Notes: generated by a model not told the origin, from the sequence alone. Positions 8,905 to 17,057 are shown, counted from the first letter of the stretch. The stretch: DNA of 64,000 bases from JAJRZX01 sp964407495 (GCA_964407495.1 CAYOVP010000003.1:1-64000); one strand, 5' to 3'. Made by a program: numbers and translations.

Positions 8905-9020
8905 AGCCGGGCATGGCCCGCCGAAAGACAAAAAGATTTTTCCACTTTCTTTTGGAAAAAAGAAAGTGGAGCAAAGAAAACCCAGCGTGTCGGTTGGGTA
9001 GAGCGTAGCGAAACCCAACA
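8905..9020 (-). repeat. family-1 hairpin repeat, copy B (inverted)
   Basis: It holds a small CGGGC/GCCCG hairpin, a perfect 12-bp stem CCACTTTCTTTT/AAAAGAAAGTGG (8942-8969, loop GGAA), the linker gcaaagaaaacc, and then GTTGGGT/ACCCAAC arms (8993-9019) around agagcgtagcgaa. In one frame that last motif reads as the peptide WVERSETQ, often mis-annotated as protein. It lies between the GH15 remnant and the zinc-ribbon gene. Confidence 0.85.
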
Positions 9021-9060
9021 GAGTGAGAGGGCAGAATTGCCCCCAAGGCCTCGGCAAAAC

Positions 9061-9234
9061 CTAAAAATCCTCGTCGAGGTAGAATCTATCAGCCTTTTTC
9101 CTGAGTTTCAGCGGGCACTGGCAGTAGGGGCAGTATATCTGGTCTCCGGTCTTGTCCTCTTCGGAAATGGGCACTTCGGCATCGCAGAGCGGGCACTGCA
9201 GGTACCCCGAGAAGGTCTCTCTGTTATAGGACAT
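9061..9234 (-). CDS. small zinc-ribbon protein
   Basis: This 57-aa protein carries two CPXC knuckles, CPLC (C14, C17) and CPYC (C35, C38), plus a further Cys at 40. This is the layout of LysW/zinc-ribbon proteins that bind one Zn ion. The C-terminus is charged (RKKADRFYLDEDF). The ATG is supported by GAGGAG 7 nt upstream. The gene lies 40 nt downstream of gpmI on the same strand and is probably co-transcribed with it. Function is unknown; no lysine-biosynthesis genes are near, so a LysW carrier role is unlikely. Confidence 0.75.
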   Translation of the reverse strand: MSYNRETFSGYLQCPLCDAEVPISEEDKTGDQIYCPYCQCPLKLRKKADRFYLDEDF

Positions 9235-9274
9235 CTCTTCTCTCCTCTTCTCTCGGCAAGGGTTTCCCGAACCA

Positions 9275-10798
9275 CTAAAAGAGCGCTTCCCCTGTCATCT
9301 CCGCAGGTTTTTCTATGCCCATTATCTTGAGCACTGTGGGCGCAACGTCCTTGAGCCCCCCGCCTCTTCGGAGGCTTACGCCCTTGAGGTCATCATCGAC
9401 GAGTATGAATGGCACGTTGCTTGCCATGTGCGCCGTAAAGGGCGCGCCCGTTCTTTCGTCTATCATGCGTTCCACGTTGCCGTGGTCAGAGGTGATGATG
9501 ACGCTCCAGCCGTTCCTGAGGGCCGTCTCCGTAACAAGGCCCACTGCACGGTCTACGGCCTCGCAGGCCTTTACAGCCGCACCGAGGTCGCCTGTATGCC
9601 CCACCATGTCGCCGTTGGCAATGTTGAGGAGTATGAATGAATACTTCTCCTCGCCGAGGCGCGTCGCCGTTGCTGTAGCGATCTCCATTGCCCTCATCTC
9701 TGGCACGAGGTCATAGGTTGCAACGTCTTTTATGGATGGGATTACGAGGCGGTCTTCTCCGTCAAAGGGCTTTTCTATGCCTCCGTTGAAGAAAAAAGTT
9801 ACATGGGCGTATTTCTCTGTCTCGCTCACGCGGAACTGCCTGAGCCCCTCGCGGGAGAGGACCTCACCGAGGATGTTCTTGAGTTCCTCGGGCCTGAAGA
9901 GAACAGGCACCTTGAGGCGTATGTCATAGAGCGTCATAGTGGCTATGGCTGCGAGGGCCGGTCTTTTCACACGCCTGAAGCCATTGAAGTCCTCTACAGT
10001 AAAGGCCGTAACGATCTCGCGCGCCCTGTCGGCCCGGAAGTTGAAGAAGAGGAGGCCGTCACCATTGGAGACAGGGCTATACCCGCCATCTATGATCGTT
10101 GGGAGCATGAACTCGTCGGTAAGACCTTCATCGTAGGAGGCCCGTACTGCCTCGACGGGGCCTTTGGCATGCTCACCCTTTCCGAGCACCATGGCGTCAT
10201 AGGCCTTCTGGACCCGCTCCCAGCGCTTGTCCCTGTCCATGGCATAGTACCGCCCGGAGATGGTGGCAATACTCCCAACGCCCTTTTCCCTCATGCGTCC
10301 TGCAAGGGCCTCTATGAAACCAATGCCGCTGTCCGGGGGCGTATCACGTCCATCGAGTACTGCGTGTACGCGTATATCCTTCATGCCAGAAGAGGCGGCT
10401 ATATCCATGAGCGCGTAGAGGTGCTCTATGTGGCTGTGTACGCCGCCGTCAGAGACGAGCCCTGTCATGTGGAGGACGCCGCCAGCGGCCTTTGTCTTGT
10501 GTATGAGTTCCCGGAGTACGGGGTTCTCCGCCAGCGTACCCTCTTCAACGGCTTTGGAGATGCGCGTCAGTTCCTGGTATACGACACGGCCAGAGCCCAT
10601 GGTGAGGTGGCCCACCTCTGAGTTGCCCATCTGACCCTCAGGCAGGCCCACGGCAAGGCCCGAGGTCTTGAGTTCTGTACAGGGGTAGTCCCTGGACAAT
10701 GAATCGAGCCTCGGTGTGGATGCTATATATATGGCATTGCCCTCTTTCTCAGGGTTCAGGCCCCAGCCGTCGAGCACCATGAGACAGACGCGTTTCAA
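9275..10798 (-). CDS. gpmI: 2,3-bisphosphoglycerate-independent phosphoglycerate mutase
   Basis: GpmI interconverts 3- and 2-phosphoglycerate in glycolysis and gluconeogenesis using two Mn2+ and a phosphoserine. The 507-aa length matches the family. The first metal ligand D10 lies in LMVLDGWGLN, the catalytic serine is S60 in GQMGNSEVGH, and the late metal motif TSDHGNVE and the HTGD segment are intact. A TTG start is preferred: GAGGT lies 6 nt upstream and the family begins just before VLDGWG. It is part of the minus-strand run nadD-rsfS-rlmH-lapAB-gpmI, an arrangement familiar from delta-proteobacterial genomes. Confidence 0.95.
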   Translation of the reverse strand: MKRVCLMVLDGWGLNPEKEGNAIYIASTPRLDSLSRDYPCTELKTSGLAVGLPEGQMGNSEVGHLTMGSGRVVYQELTRISKAVEEGTLAENPVLRELIHKTKAAGGVLHMTGLVSDGGVHSHIEHLYALMDIAASSGMKDIRVHAVLDGRDTPPDSGIGFIEALAGRMREKGVGSIATISGRYYAMDRDKRWERVQKAYDAMVLGKGEHAKGPVEAVRASYDEGLTDEFMLPTIIDGGYSPVSNGDGLLFFNFRADRAREIVTAFTVEDFNGFRRVKRPALAAIATMTLYDIRLKVPVLFRPEELKNILGEVLSREGLRQFRVSETEKYAHVTFFFNGGIEKPFDGEDRLVIPSIKDVATYDLVPEMRAMEIATATATRLGEEKYSFILLNIANGDMVGHTGDLGAAVKACEAVDRAVGLVTETALRNGWSVIITSDHGNVERMIDERTGAPFTAHMASNVPFILVDDDLKGVSLRRGGGLKDVAPTVLKIMGIEKPAEMTGEALF

Positions 10799-10871
10799 TC
10801 CTTACCTCGCTTTGTGAGATTGTTGTTATCCATGATTGGCAGGGTTCCTGACCAGGCCCTATCGCGAGGTC

Positions 10872-12188
10872 CTACCTTGCGTCCGGGTTCATCTGCAGAG
10901 TATCCCACTCGCCACAGAAGGCGCACCTTCCGGTCCATTGGCGAAAGGTGGTGGAGCAGTCTGAGCAGGTGAAGGCCGGTCTGGTCTCCGAGTCGGCACC
11001 AAGAAGACTGCCGAAGATCTCTGCGGCCCGGGCGTCATAGCCCTGTTTCTTGTAGGCCGTGCCAAGGAGGACTTTCGAGTAATAGGTCTCGCGGCCCTCG
11101 TCTCGGATCCTTTCCAGTTCCTCCACGGCCCTGTCCACCATCTCTATCCTCAGGTAAAATCTGGCCAGAAGCAGCCTCAGGTTCAGGTCGTCGGGCCGGG
11201 CCTCCAGTTCCCTCTTGTATAGTTCTATCATCTTCTGTGGTGCCGAGGCCTCTACCTGGTAGTCCTCTATCCTGAACAGGAGCGCCGCGCTCCCCGGGGC
11301 AAGGGAGTAGGCCTTCTCCCAGACCATGAGGGCCTCGTATGCACCGTATTTTTTCTTGTAGATCTCACCGAAGAGGATGTTGGATGGTACGAAGTCGTCG
11401 TCCTTCCTGAGGGCATCCTTTAAGACCTCCTCGGCCTTGTCGAGGTCGCCTTCGGCAACGAGTGAACGGGCCTGCTCGTAGAGGAGCCCCGGGAGTTTTC
11501 CATGGTCGTGACCGCTGCCACGGAACCAGCCCTTTTTCCTGCTCTCCAGGAGTTTCTCTTCGAGCGAGGCGGCCTCGGCCCATTTTTCCTGGTCTATCTT
11601 TATGTCGCGAAGTTGCCTTATGGCATACTGGTTCTCTTTCTCGGCCTTGAGTATCTCCTCGAAGGCCCTCTCCGCTCGCTCCGTATCGCCAGCCTTTCTG
11701 GCATAGGTGCCAAGGGCGGTAAGCAGGGCCACTGAAGAGGGGTTGTGGAAGAGTTCGGACTCGATTACCTCCATGGCCTCGTGAGGGGCGCCTTCGCGCA
11801 TATGAGTCTCGGCGAGGGAGAGTACTATGGGCAGGTCGCCGGGGACGCCGAGAAGCGCCTTCTCAAGGAGTTCACGGGCTCCGCCGTAATCGGCGCGGGC
11901 CATGGCCTCGAGGGCCCGAAGGTATGTCTTGCGGGCCTCTTCGACCTTTTTGGCGGCCTTCTTGGCCTTCTTGGCGCGAAGTGTGCGCATTGTGTCGGAA
12001 ATTACGGCATCGAGGCCCATCATGACCACGCCTGCAACGAAACTCAGAACCATGAGCAGGACAAGGGGTAGGGTATAACTATGCCCCTTGGCAAGGACAA
12101 GCGTTGCTGTGCCGGGGTTTTCTACATAGAGGTAGAAAAAACTCGACAGCGCGATGAGGGCGAGAAAAAAGAGGAGTTTTATGTTCAT
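10872..12188 (-). CDS. lapB: LapA-LapB fusion: TPR lipopolysaccharide-assembly regulator
   Basis: The 438-aa protein starts with a LapA (DUF1049)-like unit: TM1 (4-22), VENPGTATLVL, TM2 (39-59) and a basic cytoplasmic helix rich in KKAKKAAKK. A LapB/YciM-like array of tetratricopeptide repeats follows (~75-400). It ends in a rubredoxin-like metal knuckle, C408, C411, C422, C425 (CSDC...CAFC). In enterobacteria LapA and LapB are separate adjacent proteins that control LpxC turnover by FtsH; here they appear joined. The start at 12188 (MNIKLLFF) fits the TM; the frame is open upstream to 12311. It lies 64 nt after rlmH. Confidence 0.85.
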   Translation of the reverse strand: MNIKLLFFLALIALSSFFYLYVENPGTATLVLAKGHSYTLPLVLLMVLSFVAGVVMMGLDAVISDTMRTLRAKKAKKAAKKVEEARKTYLRALEAMARADYGGARELLEKALLGVPGDLPIVLSLAETHMREGAPHEAMEVIESELFHNPSSVALLTALGTYARKAGDTERAERAFEEILKAEKENQYAIRQLRDIKIDQEKWAEAASLEEKLLESRKKGWFRGSGHDHGKLPGLLYEQARSLVAEGDLDKAEEVLKDALRKDDDFVPSNILFGEIYKKKYGAYEALMVWEKAYSLAPGSAALLFRIEDYQVEASAPQKMIELYKRELEARPDDLNLRLLLARFYLRIEMVDRAVEELERIRDEGRETYYSKVLLGTAYKKQGYDARAAEIFGSLLGADSETRPAFTCSDCSTTFRQWTGRCAFCGEWDTLQMNPDAR

Positions 12189-12252
12189 GGGCCTTTTATC
12201 GTGGTTGTGAGCGTGGAGCAGGTCTTTTTCCAGCCATGAGGCCAGGTGCCGC

Positions 12253-12732
12253 TCAGTGCGAGTATGGCTCGCCTCTTGATATGGTAAAGGCCCTGTAGAC
12301 CTGCTCTGCAAGTACGAGGGCCGCCATCTCGTGTGGCAGGGTCATTGGCGATAGCGATAGACGCATATCAGCATCTTTGACAATACTCTTGTCAAGGCCG
12401 TAGGCCCCGCCGATGATGAAGACGAGGTCTCTGCCAAGGGCCAGCCTCTCTTCCATAAACCCGGCAAAGCCCCCTGATGTAAAGGCCTGGGCGCCTCTGG
12501 CCTCGGTGAGGGCGATCCTGAAGGCGCCCTTTGCGTCAAGGCGTTTATTTATCCGCCGGGCTTCTTCACGCAGACCTTTGCACCTCCCGTCTGCCTTTCT
12601 GCCCATGGGACTGTCTTTTATCTCGATGACCTCTACGCCGCAGTATCTCTTCAGCCTCTTGATGTACTCGTAAAAGCCCTCTTTGAGGAGGCTTTTTTTT
12701 AGGGAGCCTGTGAGAATAAATGTTATCTTCAT
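12253..12732 (-). CDS. rlmH: 23S rRNA (pseudouridine1915-N3)-methyltransferase
   Basis: RlmH is a small SPOUT methyltransferase that modifies pseudouridine 1915 in helix 69 of 23S rRNA on the assembled ribosome. The 159-aa length is standard. The knotted SAM site shows as FIIGGAYGLDKSI, and the conserved C-terminus LPHEMAALVLAEQVYRAFTI with GEPYSH (family: GxxYHH) is intact. GGAAG lies just upstream of the ATG. A family-1 repeat occupies the gap to rsfS, although these genes form a tight pair in related genomes. Confidence 0.95.
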   Translation of the reverse strand: MKITFILTGSLKKSLLKEGFYEYIKRLKRYCGVEVIEIKDSPMGRKADGRCKGLREEARRINKRLDAKGAFRIALTEARGAQAFTSGGFAGFMEERLALGRDLVFIIGGAYGLDKSIVKDADMRLSLSPMTLPHEMAALVLAEQVYRAFTISRGEPYSH

Positions 12733-12737
12733 CTCTT

Positions 12738-12834
12738 CCAGCGGCCATCAGGCCGCTGGCATTGGTTTTCTTTGTCTTACTTTCTTTTTTCCAAAAGAAA
12801 GTAAGGAATCTTTTAATATGCGGCCAAAGGCCGC
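12738..12834 (+). repeat. family-1 hairpin repeat, copy C, inside the rsfS-rlmH run
   Basis: Three hairpins follow one another: CCAGCGGCC/GGCCGCTGG with loop ATCA (12738-12759), a perfect 13-bp CTTACTTTCTTTT/AAAAGAAAGTAAG (12776-12805) and GCGGCC-AAA-GGCCGC (12820-12834). The linker ggttttctttg lies between the first two. The element fills most of the gap between rsfS and rlmH. Confidence 0.85.
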
Positions 12835-12864
12835 CAACCTTCTTCTTTTCTTTTCTTTTCTCTT

Positions 12865-13242
12865 CTATCCGCCCGTTTTTTCGAGTTTTTTCGTCTTGCC
12901 TGCCTTCAGTTCCACGACCTCGGCATCCGCCCAGAGGCCTTCGAGGTCGTAGTATGTGCGGAGCGGTTCGATGAAGATATGCACCACGATGTCTCCATAG
13001 TCGAGTAGCGCCCACCTGCCGGTCTCTATTCCTTCTGTGCCAAGCGGCCGCACCCCCTTCTCGCGGAGGCCGTCCAGTATGTTCATGGCAATGGCATGGA
13101 CCTGCCGCTCCGAGCCTGCCCCGCAGATGAGGACATAGTCGGATACAGAGGAGATCTTTTTTATCATTAATATTACGGGATTGTCTGCCTGTTTCTGAAG
13201 GGCCAGGCGGGCCGCTCTGAGGACCTTTGCTTTTGGGTACAG
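12865..13242 (-). CDS. rsfS: ribosomal silencing factor, probable CTG start
   Basis: RsfS (Iojap/YbeB) binds uL14 on the 50S subunit and blocks 30S joining in starvation. The core SSVSDYVLICGAGSERQVHAIA and WALLDYGDIVVHIF is clear. The first ATG (13167) falls inside conserved sequence: family homology continues upstream through LALQKQADNPVIL. No ATG, GTG or TTG exists in frame between the upstream stop and that point. The only near-cognate start is CTG at 13242, giving 125 aa, and it has GGAGAG 6-8 nt upstream. CTG initiation is thus inferred. It lies 49 nt after nadD. Confidence 0.85.
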   Translation of the reverse strand: MYPKAKVLRAARLALQKQADNPVILMIKKISSVSDYVLICGAGSERQVHAIAMNILDGLREKGVRPLGTEGIETGRWALLDYGDIVVHIFIEPLRTYYDLEGLWADAEVVELKAGKTKKLEKTGG

Positions 13243-13291
13243 TTTCCTCTCTCCTTTTTTCTGGTTGCAGGGTGGAAAGCGGTGGCCGTGT

Positions 13292-13948
13292 TCAGGCGTA
13301 TAATCTCTTTGTCATTATATACTCTGCCACTTCACGGGGCAAGAGATACCTTATGGAGAGGCCCTCTCTGACGCGTTCGCGTATCTCTGAAGACGATATG
13401 GCCATGAGCGTTGTGGTGAGATATGTGATGGATGTGCCGAAGTCGCTCTGGTAGGCCTCTGAGTCGCTGTCATACCAGTATTTTCTCGCGAGGCGCTCTG
13501 GCAGGACCTCGGCTATTTTTTTGACAGGCGTCTGCGGGCGTTCCACCACTATGAGCGAGGCGAGGGTGAGTATTTCCTCGTACTCGCACCAGGTGGTGAT
13601 GTCGTTGAAGGAGTCCCCGCCTATGATAAGGCTTGTGGCGAGGTCGGTCTCCCCCTTGTAGCCGTTTTTTTTAAGTTCCCTCAGGGTCTCGACCGTGTAC
13701 GATGGGCCCCCGCGCCTTATCTCCATCTCCGAGACCTCGAAGCCGGGGTTGTCCTCTGTGGCTATGCGTGTCATCTCGAGGCGGTGTTGTGCTGTCGAGG
13801 CCTCGGCGCCTCCCTTGTGGGGCGGGATGGCGGCAGGGACAAAGACCACGAGGTCGAAGCCAAGGCCCTCGCGGACTTCTTCGGCAAGGCGAAGGTGGCC
13901 GTAGTGGATGGGGTTGAATGTGCCTCCGAAGAGGGCGATTTTTTTCAA
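13292..13948 (-). CDS. nadD: nicotinate-nucleotide adenylyltransferase
   Basis: NadD adenylates nicotinate mononucleotide in NAD synthesis. The 218-aa length is normal. The nucleotidyltransferase signature GGTFNPIHYGHL is at residues 8-19 and the second motif ISSSEIRERV lies near residue 189, both intact. A TTG start at 13948 places the first beta strand (KKIALFGGTFNP) correctly; GGAG is rather far upstream (~11 nt). It is first in the minus-strand nadD-rsfS-rlmH-lapAB-gpmI run, behind a promoter at 13986-14014. Confidence 0.93.
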   Translation of the reverse strand: MKKIALFGGTFNPIHYGHLRLAEEVREGLGFDLVVFVPAAIPPHKGGAEASTAQHRLEMTRIATEDNPGFEVSEMEIRRGGPSYTVETLRELKKNGYKGETDLATSLIIGGDSFNDITTWCEYEEILTLASLIVVERPQTPVKKIAEVLPERLARKYWYDSDSEAYQSDFGTSITYLTTTLMAISSSEIRERVREGLSIRYLLPREVAEYIMTKRLYA

Positions 13949-13985
13949 AAGAGGCCAACTCCTCAGGTAAAATAACTACTTTTCA

Positions 13986-14014
13986 ATGCTATAGGATAAG
14001 AAAAAGACTGTCAA
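13986..14014 (-). promoter_or_regulatory. promoter of the nadD operon
   Basis: On the minus strand a perfect TTGACA (14014-14009) is followed after 17 nt by TAGCAT (13991-13986). It lies about 40 nt before the nadD start and is divergent from the amiC promoter. Confidence 0.65.
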
Positions 14015-14070
14015 CGCTTTTTAGGATTCAGCCTTGTTGGAAACATGGCGAAACCCCCTCTTTCGGGGGA

Positions 14071-14100
14071 TTGACAGGTATCGCGCCTTTGTAATATAAG
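14071..14100 (+). promoter_or_regulatory. promoter of amiC-rph-rdgB
   Basis: TTGACA (14071-14076) and TATAAG (14095-14100) are separated by 18 nt. The start of amiC lies about 220 nt downstream, implying a long leader. Confidence 0.7.
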
Positions 14101-14116
14101 TATAGGTAACTATCTT

Positions 14117-14290
14117 AAAAATCGAACCTCCTCCGTACCCGCGGGTTTTTCTCTCCAGGCCTCGATTTTTCTGGACTGGCGGGTCCCGGAGAGTGGGAGA
14201 TATCTGATAAGGGGGTCAGAAAAGCGCGGCTCCTTGAAGCCAGAAGCGGCAATTAAGAGAGATTCCAGGGTTCGCGGTTCCCGCGTTTTC
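14117..14290 (+). promoter_or_regulatory. structured leader of amiC
   Basis: The long leader contains AAAAATCGA (14117-14125) and its complement TCGATTTTT (14162-14170), flanking CCCGCGGG and a T5 run. A short hairpin CGCGG-TTC-CCGCG followed by TTTTC (14273-14289) ends 35 nt before the start codon. These could form an attenuator, but no known riboswitch class is recognised. Confidence 0.35.
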
Positions 14291-14324
14291 TAGTCTACAT
14301 GGGTCAAAGGCGAGAGACCTTGAA

Positions 14325-15119
14325 GTGAAGAAACTTCTCAGCATATCATTCTTTATCTGCCTTATTCTTCTCTCTGCCCTCTCATGGGCGGCAGATGAGA
14401 GCCCAGTGGGCCTGGTGGTCATAGACCCCGGCCACGGAGGCATTGACAGGGGCGCCATAGGGCCTGATGGTTTGAAGGAGAAGGACTTGACACTCATGGT
14501 GGCCAAGAGGCTTGCCACCATACTCAAGAACAAGTACGGATTCATGGTGGCCCTTACGCGCGAGGACGATACCTATGTGCCCCTTGAGAAGAGGACGGCC
14601 ATGGCCAACTCCCTTGGAGCCAGCCTCTTTATAAGTATCCACGTAAACGCCGCTCTGAGCCCGCGGCCCAAGGGGGTTGAGACCTTTTTCCTGAGTTATG
14701 ACGCCACAGATGAAGAGGCCGTGCGGCTGGCCGCCGTGGAGAACGGATTTGACCCCTCCAAGACGGGTATAAAATACGAGTTCAACAATGACCTCAAGAC
14801 AACGCTCCTCGATCTCCTCGAGACAGCGGCCCATCACGAGAGTTCCACCCTTGCAGAGGCCGTTCATACGAGTATAATAAGAATTACGAGAAGGGATGAC
14901 CGCGGAGTGAGGCAGGCGCCCTTTGCCGTACTCGACGGAGCCACAATGCCGGCAGTTCTCGTGGAACTGGGCTTTATCTCCAACCGGTCTGACGAACAAT
15001 GGCTCAGGTCCAAGGAGGGCGCGGCCCTTGCCGCAAGGTCCATCGCCCTTGGCATAGCGGACTTCGAGAACAGGACCGGCATGGAGGTAAAGAGGGCTGG
15101 ATTTGAAAAACACGATTAA
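14325..15119 (+). CDS. amiC: N-acetylmuramoyl-L-alanine amidase
   Basis: This zinc amidase cleaves the bond between MurNAc and the stem peptide in the periplasm, for example at the septum. A signal peptide (residues 1-23, ending SWAAD) is followed directly by the Amidase_3 domain: VVIDPGHGGIDRGAIG with the first Zn His, SIHVNAA with the second, and the catalytic Glu in VLVELGFISN. At 264 aa it lacks the AMIN targeting domain of E. coli AmiC. The GTG start at 14325 gives a correct signal peptide. The 3' end overlaps rph by 17 nt, so translation is probably coupled. The symbol is by family. Confidence 0.9.
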   Translation: MKKLLSISFFICLILLSALSWAADESPVGLVVIDPGHGGIDRGAIGPDGLKEKDLTLMVAKRLATILKNKYGFMVALTREDDTYVPLEKRTAMANSLGASLFISIHVNAALSPRPKGVETFFLSYDATDEEAVRLAAVENGFDPSKTGIKYEFNNDLKTTLLDLLETAAHHESSTLAEAVHTSIIRITRRDDRGVRQAPFAVLDGATMPAVLVELGFISNRSDEQWLRSKEGAALAARSIALGIADFENRTGMEVKRAGFEKHD

Positions 15120-15846
15120 GAGGGCAGACGGCAGGGCGCCAGACGAACTCCGTGAAGTGAGGATCACAAGGGGCTTTCTCCATACGGCCGATGGCTCGGC
15201 CCTCATCGAGACAGGCCTTACAAAGGTACTCTGCACGGCAACCCTCGAGGACAGGGTCCCACCATTTCTCCAGGGCACGGGCCGTGGCTGGCTTACGGCA
15301 GAGTATGCCATGCTCCCGCGGGCGAGCAGGACGCGCATTCGGAGGGAATCTGCAACTGGCCGCGTTGGAGGCAGGACCCACGAGATACAGCGTCTAATAG
15401 GCCGGAGCCTGCGTGCCGTCTGCGACCTCGAGGCCCTTGGCGAGAGGACGGTCATCATAGACTGCGATGTGCTACAGGCCGACGGAGGGACACGGACGGC
15501 CTCCATCACAGGTGCCTATATAGCGCTCCTCGATACCATGCGCGTCTCCATGGAAATGGGCATAATAGAGCGCATGCCCGTCGTCGAGGCCGTTGCCGCT
15601 GTAAGCGTTGGCATAGTGAGGGGAGAACCCTTGCTCGACCTCACCTATGAAGAGGACTCCAGTGCAGACGTGGACATGAATATCATCATGACCGGCGGCG
15701 GAAGGTTCGTGGAGGTCCAGGGCACAGCCGAGAACAATACCTTCGCACGGAAAGACCTGGATAAACTCCTCGATCTTGCCGAGAGGGGCATAAGCAGCCT
15801 CTTCCAGTTGCAGAGGGAGGCTGGGGCCGAGGCCGCGGGCCCATGA
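15103..15846 (+). CDS. rph: ribonuclease PH
   Basis: RNase PH is a phosphorolytic 3'-5' exoribonuclease that trims tRNA 3' ends. The 247 aa contain the N-terminal RADGRAPDELREV, the phosphate/RNA-binding GRGWLTAEYAMLPRAS, the TGRVGGRTHEIQRLIGRSLR motif and DCDVLQADGGTRTASITGA, all near full consensus. The TTG start lies inside the end of amiC. The amiC-rph-rdgB order is common in delta-proteobacteria. Confidence 0.95.
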   Translation: MKNTIKRADGRAPDELREVRITRGFLHTADGSALIETGLTKVLCTATLEDRVPPFLQGTGRGWLTAEYAMLPRASRTRIRRESATGRVGGRTHEIQRLIGRSLRAVCDLEALGERTVIIDCDVLQADGGTRTASITGAYIALLDTMRVSMEMGIIERMPVVEAVAAVSVGIVRGEPLLDLTYEEDSSADVDMNIIMTGGGRFVEVQGTAENNTFARKDLDKLLDLAERGISSLFQLQREAGAEAAGP

Positions 15847-15959
15847 CTTTACCAGGTCGCTTCCTGCCATAACCCCAACTCCACCTAAACCCACCGCCAG
15901 ATGATAAACTACCAGGAAAAGCCCGATCCGGATTCTGCCCTGCTTTCCTGGAGCACCTG

Positions 15960-16072
15960 GAAGGGCCTCCATTTTCAGAACTCTAAGTCTCTGAATATCT
16001 TTGGGAGAGATAACCGCGCTCTTTATTCCCCCGCTATCTTTATTCATGAAAGAATTTTTCAGAGGTTTGCCA
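15960..16072 (+). repeat. family-2 hairpin repeat, degenerate copy
   Basis: This stretch of the rph-rdgB gap aligns with the element before deoB over about 105 nt: CTCCATTTTCAGAACT versus CGCCATTTTCAGGACT, ACCGCGCTCTTTATTCC versus ACCGCGCTTTTTCTTTCC, and TTTTTCAGAGGTT versus ATTATTCAGAGGTT. Stems are eroded and the AGGGAT loop is lost. The rest of the gap (15847-16222) shows no gene. Confidence 0.6.
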
Positions 16073-16222
16073 GAAAGGCCGCCCCTCGTGAGAGGTCGCC
16101 GCGAGGTCTGTCCAGAGAGGTCCTGAGGCAGAGCCAGTTCTACCTGTTTCACCTCTCTTGGAATATGAAGAGTGGTACCAACGGGCAGGAGGAGAGGAAA
16201 GGACAAGGTAAAAGTATTACGT

Positions 16223-16846
16223 ATGAAAAAAATACTCCTTGCAACAAGGAACAGAAAGAAGATAGAAGAGTTTCGGGCCATGTTCGAGGACATCGGACTC
16301 GAGGTCCTCTCCATAGAGGACTTCCCCGGTCTTTCATGCCCGCCTGAAGATGGGTCCACCTTTGCCGAGAACGCCATCATAAAGGCGCGGTACGTTGCAC
16401 TTGAGACAGGCATACCAGCGCTTGCCGATGACTCTGGCCTCGTGGTAGAGGCCCTTGGCGGGCGCCCTGGTATCTACTCGGCGAGGTATGCGGGAGAGGG
16501 GGCAACCGATAGGGAGAACATAGAGAAACTACTCCACGAGATGCGAGACCTCGAGGAGGGCCGGAGGACTGCGCGCTTTGTCTGCGTACTTGCCTTTGTA
16601 GACCCCGCCAGTGGAAGGGAATGGACCTTTACAGGTACGCTCCAGGGCAGGATTACGAGGCGCCCGCAGGGCCAGGGCGGCTTTGGCTATGACCCTGTCT
16701 TCTTCATACCTGAGAAGGGCTGCACAGCGGCCCAGGTCTCCATGGATGAAAAGAACGCCATAAGCCACAGGGGAAGGGCGCTCCGCGAGTTCAGGAGGTG
16801 GCTGATCGAGGGTGGCCGAGGTGAGGCTACAGAAGGAAGGAAGTAG
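16223..16846 (+). CDS. rdgB: XTP/dITP diphosphatase (Ham1 family)
   Basis: RdgB hydrolyses dITP, XTP and ITP to monophosphates, keeping deaminated purines out of nucleic acid. The 207-aa protein begins MKKILLATRNRKKIEEF, the family N-terminus, and carries SFAENA-type residues (STFAENAIIKARYVA), PALADDSGLVVEAL with the catalytic acids, GRPGIYSARYAG and GGFGYDPVFFIPE. The frame is open upstream to 16172, but the family start is at 16223; no strong Shine-Dalgarno is evident there. It is third in amiC-rph-rdgB. Confidence 0.95.
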   Translation: MKKILLATRNRKKIEEFRAMFEDIGLEVLSIEDFPGLSCPPEDGSTFAENAIIKARYVALETGIPALADDSGLVVEALGGRPGIYSARYAGEGATDRENIEKLLHEMRDLEEGRRTARFVCVLAFVDPASGREWTFTGTLQGRITRRPQGQGGFGYDPVFFIPEKGCTAAQVSMDEKNAISHRGRALREFRRWLIEGGRGEATEGRK

Positions 16847-16916
16847 GGTATGAGCCGGCAGGTGCCCAGACGGGGGCTCTTTTCAGAACAAGGGGCCCAC
16901 CAAAAAAATACTTCGC

Positions 16917-16945
16917 TTCACATACGCCCAGTTTAAGGCTAAAAT
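16917..16945 (+). promoter_or_regulatory. promoter upstream of citrate synthase
   Basis: TTCACA and TAAAAT are separated by 17 nt. They lie about 210 nt before the citrate synthase start. Confidence 0.55.
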
Positions 16946-17013
16946 AAACCATATCCCACTGCCGGGACGAACGCCCCACTGGCGCCTTTGCCGGGGCTCA
17001 AGGTAGAGGCGTT

Positions 17014-17057
17014 CCCCGTCGAAGAAAAAGGGAGTCCTTTTTCTTCGAACCACGGGG
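17014..17057 (+). other. long hairpin in the citrate synthase leader
   Basis: A perfect 13-bp stem TCGAAGAAAAAGG/CCTTTTTCTTCGA (17019-17048, loop GAGT) is embraced by CCCCG/GGGG arms. No T-run follows, so it is not a simple terminator. It may affect mRNA stability or be a relic repeat. The remainder of 16847-17155 shows no gene. Confidence 0.5.

Noticed and set aside
8992..9020. GTTGGGT...ACCCAAC arms as a possible attachment or recombination site
   Set aside because: The motif recurs in copies A, B and F beside the same palindrome, with no integrase or cassette nearby; it is part of the family-1 repeat.
9803..10621. 272-codon plus-strand frame
   Set aside because: Antisense to gpmI, whose catalytic motifs are intact on the minus strand.
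15472..16413. 313-codon minus-strand frame over rph and the rph-rdgB gap
   Set aside because: Mostly antisense to rph and rdgB, with no recognisable domain; the gap is explained by a degenerate repeat.
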